Shown: positions 56,556-64,000 of the stretch, in pieces
How positions within the stretch are numbered: the stretch's first letter is position 1
How the letters are laid out: every line of letters begins with the position of its first letter
Origin: Casuarius casuarius
Taxonomy: Eukaryota > Chordata > Aves > Casuariiformes > Casuariidae
Direction: 5' to 3'
Length of the DNA: 64,000 nucleotides
NCBI GenBank assembly: GCA_003342895.1
Contig: PTFA01000362.1
Coordinates: 349,444-413,443 of the forward strand
Position numbers and translations under genes: made by a program
Notes under the pieces: generated by a model
What the model saw: only the letters and a program-made list of their open reading frames with translations
Told to the model about the DNA's origin: nothing
Database searches by the model: none

Positions 56556-58660
56556 ATAAGGAAAACTTTGATATAAATGACAACATGGGCTTTTTAGCTT
56601 TATTTTTCTTTACCCTTGTGTTTGAAATAGAATAAATATTTGTTCTCCTAGCCAAGGCATCTTAGGCTTTTATTACCAGGTTTCTCCAGGCAGTTTTTCT
56701 CATGTACACCTTTGAAAGTAGAGCATAGCTAGGGCAAATACTGATGTGTGTTTGCCAAATTACTGTTTTGTGCAAACCTTCTGCTTGGGATACAAATAGG
56801 ACTAAAAGTTAACATGTCTTTATGGGCATTATATTTCTTGTGGAGACATTTTTTTTTTTTTTCAAATTGAGTATGTCCCTTGGACTATCTGCTGTATAAT
56901 TTGTTTTTATAGGTAACCTGTCTTTTATGTTAAGCATAGTGTATGTAGGCAAACAAGTAGCTTCATATTTCCTAGGTTCAAAGTTCTTCAGGAATCTGTG
57001 CCCAATATCTGGGCAAATCTTCTTTTCCTTAATAACGTAAACATTTGCTTTAAAAAAAAAAGTCAGTAATACTTGCATAAGTAAACTGAGCAGATTTGTG
57101 GGCTAATTTGAATTTACTAATTTTAGGGAGCTATTTTCTATTCTATGTTTGCTGAGTTATAAAACAATGAAAAGCAAAAAAATACCACACCAAAAAACTG
57201 CTTGCATTGATTTTCAGCAAGCAGGGATTGCAGTATAACACTGCCTCTGACTTCCTTTTGAACATCAAGAGATTTTTAGAGCAAACCACATCATATTACT
57301 TTAGTACAGTGGTTAAATTTGATTAACTGTTTTCATTGCAAATTTGAACCAGTTTTACACAGAAGCAAGGAAAAAATCTACCTGACAGGAATAAACCATC
57401 CAGGCTGAAATCCTGCCCATTCGTTTTAGCTGTGCTGCAAACAGAGAAGTTTGTGCAAAGCAGTGATTTGAGCCAATATAGGTCAATATTTGCCTGAGCT
57501 TCGCTGCCCCTCCCAGCCCTGTGCGTAGAGGCTCCAGAGTCATGCATGGGCCTTTAAAAATCAGCCTAAACTAATCGATGGCACTCAAAAGCATCTGTAT
57601 CAATGTGGCATAAATAGATTTCTAACACTATATAACAATATAAAGGTTTTAAAAGTATGGTATATAACAACAGGTATGTATTGTTTCTTGTCTACAAATA
57701 GTGTAGGCCTAAAAAAGAGCCAGGGGGAGGCAAAAAAAAAAAAAGGCAACTATTTCATATCCTGGACATCAAATGTAAAGTTGGTAACAAAGGACTCTTC
57801 TACAGTATTTACATGTATGCGTAACTTAAGTGAACAGTTTCATTAAGGCACGTGTCTGCTTTAAAGTGTTCTGGTACCAATTTGAGTAGAATAAGCAAGA
57901 AATCTGTGAATTTAAAGTTCCTTAGGTAATTTCTTTTCAAGATTCTCTACCTCCAAACCATCTCCGTTTATGTGAAAGAGAAAATTTGTGGGGAAAAATG
58001 TACTTGTTGTGGTATTTTGAAATAAGGAAGATTTAGGATGTTCTCAGATTCTGGCTTGTGGTACATTAGCTTGCAGAATACTTTTATGTAGAAATCATAA
58101 TTTGGTGTGCAAGTATCATGAGTTCAGCAGGTCACTGGGCAGGAGCAGGAGTCTGGGCTCCAGATAACTGCGCATGCAGTTTTTTAGCATTAAAAAAATC
58201 ATGCCCGTTTGAAAAAATATATATATATGTCCATAAAGGGAATCTACCAGTTTGATGCAGTGGGAAACTCGCTTCTGATAAGGAATTGAACTGCTAATGC
58301 TTGAACTTCACATAGCTTTTAATATGTCCAATGATGACTGTAGTCATTAAGGTACCGTTCTTCATGGCTTTCTCTGAACTCTTTTAAGCATTCAAGCGTA
58401 AAGCTTATGGAACCAGTACTTGCACTTTATTTTTTCAGTCTTTGCATTCAAATCTGGCTTTATGTGTAATGTTTTAATTTAGATTGAAGAATGGAAATAC
58501 CCTCTGAAAAATAACTGAACAGTGATACCAAAGGCTTCACTTATGTTGTCTCAGTCTAAATCAAATGAGGTCTGCCTGTACTTTAAAAGAGTTTTAGTAG
58601 AAGCTAGTCTATGATAACATAATTAGCAAAACCTGTATTCTAATGTACTGGCCTAGCCCC

Positions 58661-58676
58661 CTAGTGGGGACTATAT

Positions 58677-58723
<47 letters not shown>

Positions 58724-58740
58724 CATATATAGTGGGGACT
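58661..58740. repeat. (TA)n microsatellite flanked by direct repeats
   Basis: A pure TA tract of about 44 bases (58679-58722) sits between ACTATATAACATATAT and ATATAACATATATAGT. The ten bases AGTGGGGACT occur on both sides (58663 and 58731). The TA core is self-complementary and could extrude as a cruciform. Confidence 0.9.
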
Positions 58741-61700
58741 TTGGCCATTTTAAATTATGTTAATATAGGAGGAAAGCCCACACAGCTGTGAGCTGTGTGC
58801 TTTTTTTCCATTTTCTTAAAAAACAGATAGCTAGTAGTCTTTGTAATGCAAGGTGTGCCAGATCCTCCATTTGAATTTTCAGATCCGAAGATCAAATTCT
58901 AGCCTTTTCGGTCTGTGTGACCACAGTTGCAATAACTTTTTAGTCCAGATTCTGCCTCTGACCTAGACCGCCTCATTCTTTTGTGCTTCACATTTCTCAG
59001 TCTGACAAGGAGATGGGGAGGAAGAAATGGAAACAATATTATATCAGCTCACGTGCTTCTGAAGGCACACAGAAAAGAGAGTGGTTGGAAACCTGGGATC
59101 CTGAACCAGAGGCACTTGTAAAGTCAGAACCACAATTTAAATTCAAATACACAATTTTTGATCTTTTTTTCCCATGTTTTTGGTTGTTTTAAGATAAAAT
59201 ATTTTCTCTCTTAACTGTTGTATAAATATGCTTCACTTTAGTTTGTTTTGTAGTTGCAAAAATGTCTTAGTATGTATATGGGCATCTTTTAGTAGTTCAT
59301 TAGAGTAAACATCACGTGAGTGGTTTCAGGCAACAGAAATTGTAGGGGTCTGATGGTTCAAATTCTGAAAATTGGTGTTACGGTTAAAAAAACAATCTAG
59401 CTGATTTTTCTCATCTTACTTCATTTTCTCTAATTACAGAAAATACTTGTAATTTCTCATCTGTGTTGGTTTCTTTTCACTGTTGAAGCTTGATCAGTAA
59501 GCTCGTTGCATCTTCCTAGCACGTCCTCCTGCTGCTATACCTAATGCGGTACCCAAAGCTGCTTTGCGTTAATGTAATAATTTACAATTCAGACTCAAAA
59601 CCGGGCTACTATGTGCTTTCTTCCTCACTTTCTCTGGCGTTGCTGGCTAAATGAGCACTTAGTTCCTGGTCTCAAGTAGCGGTTTTCCAAAACTTTTCCT
59701 CCACTACCCACCTCTCTGAAGATTGCACTGGGCAAAGAAGCGTATTCCCCGTAAAATACGTAAGAGTTTAGTGAAGATATCGGCAGTATTTCCGATAGCC
59801 TGGCAAATAAGGGTGTAGCTTCTTCTCCAGCTAGGACAGTTCTAGCTGATTATGGATGAATTTTGGATATGCGAATTGAATTTAAATAGATTTCACTCAG
59901 TCAAAACAAAAAACTGTATGTTACTTTAATATCAGTGAAAGGGATGGGAGTCGAATACTCTTGAAGAAAATGCAAGGTAAGGTAATGATTACAGCAGCTG
60001 GTTTAAAGGCATTAAAAAAAAGGAAAAAACTCTAATTCAATAGTGAACTGCTTGTGACTGGTTTTGTATACTGTATAAAATACTAAACGTGCTTCTCTTT
60101 CGAACTTGAGCGTAACCCCTCGCGTCTGAATACACTGAAGATCAGTGGCTACTGAAAAATAAATTCCTGTTGCAGACAGAGAAAGCATTTAAGATGCATC
60201 AGTAACTGACACTTCCACCAAACATTTCAGTTTTTCTCTCAGGAAAAAGCAGTGTGGGCATGTGTATTAAGTCATAGTTTCATAGATTGGGTAGATACCA
60301 TCACATTTTTATAGCTGGATGAAAGAGGAACGCAGCATAAACAGTTATAAAACAATTTATTGATATTATACAGTGACCGTGAAAGATAAGGCTAGTTATC
60401 CTCAAAGTCTGTAGCTGTGTTTATCCAAACTACAGTGCTGTTGGAATATTTTGCCCTTAGCCTTCATGAATGTATTTTATTTTTATTTGTGCTGGTCTTT
60501 TTCAAAGTCATGTGTTTTTCTTTGCTTAAAACCTATCTGGTTGTAACTGAATAACATAACTAAGAAGCATTAGTATTCTTAAAGGTCTTTATTTAGAGAA
60601 TGTAGAATATTAGAGTTGTCACATTTTTGATGTTGTATTAAGTGCACTTTTATGTGATGCGAAAGCAGAATTTTTGTCACGTACAGAGCGAAGTCGTGCA
60701 TTTGTGAGGATCTGGTTTATGTAGCTGAATATCTGTGTCATTGCATAGAAACCCTTAGTCCAGCTTACAGGGTGAGGTTCCCCAGTTTCAGATTCTTGCG
60801 TTATGACCTAAGGTAGAGAATTATAGATAAGTCATCGGTTTGTTGAAACACCAAAATGCCCCTCTCGGAGCATGTTCCCTTTTAATATCCCTAGAGGATG
60901 CTGCTGTCTGGGGAGGAGGGAAAGCCTTGGTGCACCATGCTCCCAGCAGAAATCATTCAAGCATTTTGGTCTTCCTGTCAATATTTCTGCCTGGTTAGGA
61001 ATTTTCTACATTGAAAAGCTGTTGAGAGGGTCAACCACTGCTCAGACTGTTGCATAGTTTCTTCCTCTACTCCTTCCCCGGAAGAATACAGAGTTACCTT
61101 ATAGCTTGTCTGCTTGCCCCAGAGCTCCCCTCTTGCTTCTCCAGTAGAGAAATATGTGAAAGGATGCTGAGAATGAAAATTTCCCTACAGGCTTGTAACA
61201 TCATCTGCCAAGATACCTCATTGCATGTGTTTATATCAAGCATTTCAACAGCATGCTCCAGATAATAAAAATAAACTAACACAGGCTGCTGCATGACATT
61301 TTATAGTCTCTCCTAGAAAAGACAAAACTGAGGGTGCTAAATTAACCTAGGAGCATCCCTTCACAGGATTTACCTGTATCCTGCTTATTACAAATTGCAG
61401 TTGCAACAGCTCTTTTGTGAGTTCTTCATTATTTTTTATCCTAGGGAAATAAATGATAGGCTACATGGTGTCTCCCTTTGACTGCCGCTATGCAGGGGAA
61501 GAGCAGGGCCGTCCCGGAGACTTGCCACCAGAGAAGGGATAGACCTTTCCATCCGGAGGTGGGCAGAAAGGAAGCCGTGGGCTTTTACGTCTCAGATTCT
61601 GTTTATCGTTTCAGGCTTCTCGATTAGTCAAATGTGCCTTTCGTTTTCATAATTTACACTGGCTTCAGGGAACAGGGGACCTTGATGTCAGATACAAATG

Positions 61701-62418
61701 AGCAAGTGTTTAAAATTAATTTCGTGGCCATCTTCTCCTGTTAGAGAGAAATGGTAGAACAGCTAGGCAGGCTGTGGTGGTTGTCTGTGGTACCTGCCAT
61801 CCCTCCTGCTCCCCATGTATTTGGACATTGCAGACCTTGAGAAGTGATTAAAGATTACAACTTTGGCCCATATGTAGCTACATGAGAAAGTCAAGAACCT
61901 CCTTACTTGTATACAACTTGTAGCTTTTTGATTTTTTTTTTAAGCTGTCTTCTATCTTGTTCCAGCACCTCCAACGCGTCAAAGCAGACTTCCAGTAAAC
62001 TGCTGTCTCCATCACGCTCTTGTACATGAAACAAATGTTAGGCTTTGTTACTTTCTTGTGTTAACCTTAAAAGCAGTTGGAACGACGGAAATGCTCAGGC
62101 AGAAACAACACGCGCTCTGGAATGACTTTGCTTGGCCAGTGTATTAATAGTTAACTTTGCAGCCTCGATAATCTGAATCTCTTCCAGGTGACTGAGTGCA
62201 GCAGTGTTTAGCTTCCTGCATTTGTCAATGTGAAAATACGCACTTCTGCTTCCTCATCATTGTCACGCTGCAGCTACGCGTTTCAGTGGTTTTGCTTCCC
62301 GAGCCAAAGCACAGCAACCAGCTCCTGCCAATAGCGAATCCAAAAGCTCGTAACTGCTGCTCCTCCAGCACGTGTGCCGCGTGCGTGCGTGGAGGGATAA
62401 GAGATACTCAAGGAGGGT

Positions 62419-62420
<2 letters not shown>

Positions 62421-62453
<33 letters not shown>
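62421..62453. repeat. 33-T homopolymer
   Basis: An uninterrupted T run. It could be the reverse of a retroposed poly(A) tail, but no retrocopy is recognisable on its left side. Confidence 0.9.
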
Positions 62454-62456
<3 letters not shown>

Positions 62457-62767
62457 GCCTCTTAAAATGATTTTTAGGTAGACTGACAGCAAGAAGAGGA
62501 TTAATGTGGAAAGATAATTTTGGGGGTTAGCACAACGGTTGCATGTGCCAAAGTTATAAAAAGTTGAGTACGGAGTGGGAGTGATGATAGGGAAGGAAAG
62601 AGTGATGTCAACCTGCTCTCCGTTTTCTGTGGGCAGATGGTAATTCCATGGAAAATAGGGATTTGCAGTTACTGGGCCAAGAATATCAGTCATGTAAATC
62701 AAAGTTCATTTCAGAAGTGGATACGGAAGAAGGAGCTAGTACTGTACAGTGCGTTGTTTTAGTAGGT

Positions 62768-63050
62768 GTAAAGCAGTGTGGTCTAATGAACTGAGCTCAA
62801 GACTTTGATTTGGGAATTAATGAGTTCGCATTTTTGGCTTTGCCAAAATGGTGGGTTTTTTGTTTTGTTTTTTTGTTTGTTTGTTTTTGGGTTGGTTTTT
62901 TTTGCCTTTGGTCGGGTAACTTAGCCCGTGTTGCGTTCTGCCTATAATGCAAAATGAGTAATAACTGCAGAGTGTTGAAAGCATGATTTAATGTTTGAAC
63001 AGTGTGGTAAAAGCAATGGATATTGAAGTGCTGATACCTATTTGGTTGTT
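62768..63050 (+). repeat. Ancient MIR-type (amniote) SINE with T-rich insertion
   Basis: The sequence follows MIR block by block: AGTGTGGTCTAATGAACTGA, then GGCTTTGCCA, GGGTAACTTAG, GCAAAATGAGTAATAAC and GTTTGAACAGTGTGGTAAAA, near the tail. A low-complexity T/G-rich stretch (about 62853-62905) interrupts it. MIR-type SINEs predate the amniote radiation and survive at low copy number in birds. Confidence 0.55.
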
Positions 63051-64000
63051 TGATCCAGTGAAGCTTGCCTATATGTGACAGGGAAGATCAGAAAAAAATC
63101 AGTTGAGTTTAGTCAACAATTTTGTGGTCATGGTGTGAATAGTTGGAGTGTCTGCTGTCTTTGTTTGGTCCTGGAAAACAGGAGGTGTCTGCATGCTGTT
63201 TCTAAGGGGTCTGCAGAAGGGATGAGAGCAATGCTGTTAGTAGGCTTAAATTCACTGTATAGTTGTCTTAATTTAAAGGGTCCACAAATCAAAAAAAAAA
63301 AAAAAAAATCACTAATCTAGAGCAAAGCATTGCATATTACTCATGTTGCATGGCAAGACATGTCTGAAACAAGGTAGTATCCATCCAGTTAAAATTCTTG
63401 TCTTACAGTGTCTCAAAACCATTTTTCTTTGCTGAGATCAGGATAATATTCCATTCATACACTTAGCAGAAGAGCTGGGAGTGAAATCTAGTGCATGGTC
63501 CCTTTTTGTATGGCAATATGTTTTCCTCCCATAGGTACAATTTTGGAGATTCCCTGAACTCTGAATACATTTTTAGCTAACTTTTCGATTTCTTTTCTGG
63601 AGTGGAGAATAGCACAGTGATTTGTCCTAGCTTCTCTTTGGAGTGAAAATGAAATTCTTATTTTAAAAAAGGAAAAGTGTTCTTGTTACTGCAGTATAAT
63701 CCTATGTTGTGAACCCTATTACTCAACAAAATCCAGTGGGATTTGAGCAATTTTCCCTGGATGCTAAACAGTTTATCCCTAAATGCAGTTTTAAAGTATC
63801 TCTCTGTAAACTGCCACTCGATAGCTGGTTGCTCAAGAAGCTCCAATTACATTTAAGAGATGCACGCTTAGAAGTAGAGGCATGTCCTCCCTCCCCTCCC
63901 CCCCATAATGTGAGATTGTAATTGTGGTTTAATAGTGGATGATTGTATGTTTTAAATAAACTATTTTTGAAACAATTTTTTCTCTCCTTTTCTACTCCAT

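Larger units (their letters stand above)
50744..56580 (+). other. Probable 3' UTR of the exon-12-terminated FARP2 transcript
   Basis: No acceptor, coding exon or DH/PH similarity is seen after the stop, and the sequence is AT-rich and non-coding. AATAAA hexamers occur at 51331, 53038, 53102, 55768 and 56550. A terminal exon of about 6.3 to 7.1 kb is therefore possible. The 3' limit is an inference; the sequence could equally be the 5' part of a long intron if the full-length transcript is the main one. Confidence 0.45.
56581..64000. other. Downstream non-coding region (intergenic or further FARP2 intron)
   Basis: No protein-coding exon is supported. I looked for the conserved DH-domain opening (AYFIAKE, TERTYLKDLEVI), the PH domains and the neighbouring STK25 kinase and saw none on either strand. 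The region holds a (TA)n microsatellite (58679-58722), a 33-T run (62421-62453), a MIR-like SINE (about 62768-63050) and A/T homopolymers (for example 63291-63308). Confidence 0.6.

Noticed and set aside
58983..59192. Plus-strand frame that could be mistaken for a downstream FARP2 exon
   Set aside because: It does not match any part of the linker, DH or PH domains and lacks a convincing acceptor and donor pair.
62283..62702. 139-codon minus-strand frame with a lysine run
   Set aside because: The lysine run is the reverse of the 33-T homopolymer; the frame is held open by low-complexity sequence.

Overview
This is a vertebrate nuclear genome window, most likely avian. It is AT-rich, its genes are split by GT-AG introns, and it carries relics of CR1 retrotransposons, the dominant repeat family of birds and other sauropsids. 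Prokaryotic features are absent. Only one protein-coding gene can be supported: FARP2 (FERM, ARHGEF and pleckstrin domain-containing protein 2), on the + strand, with the start codon at 768 and a possible stop at 50741-50743.

Layout. 1-747 is upstream or non-coding sequence ending in a pyrimidine tract and splice acceptor. Eleven coding exons between 768 and 48794 encode the FARP2 N-terminus, the whole FERM domain (F1, F2, F3) and most of the FERM-adjacent (FA) region. Every exon was placed by protein similarity, splice consensus and phase, and the phases close across all eleven junctions. Intron 1 is about 21 kb and intron 6 about 8 kb. The twelfth exon opens at 49502 in the right phase. It stays open for 413 codons, begins like the linker that follows the FA region in FARP2, and then continues into an acidic, serine-rich tail ending at a TGA. 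The conceptual product is 806 residues and has no RhoGEF (DH) or PH domain.

Downstream, about 13 kb (50744-64000) holds no DH or PH exon that I can recognise. It looks like a long 3' UTR with several AATAAA signals (the best near 55768 and 56550), then intergenic or intronic DNA. Either full-length FARP2 splices from a donor inside or before exon 12 to DH-PH exons beyond the window, with the 50743 stop marking a FERM-only isoform made by intronic polyadenylation, or the locus in this species encodes only the short form.

Non-gene content: three CR1 fragments, a LINE reverse-transcriptase relic in intron 1, two MIR-like SINE relics, several microsatellites, homopolymers and short tandem duplications, and one CpG-rich patch in intron 3. 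There are no tRNA or rRNA genes, CRISPR arrays or intact mobile elements that I can support. Identification rests on remembered family sequences; no database search was run.
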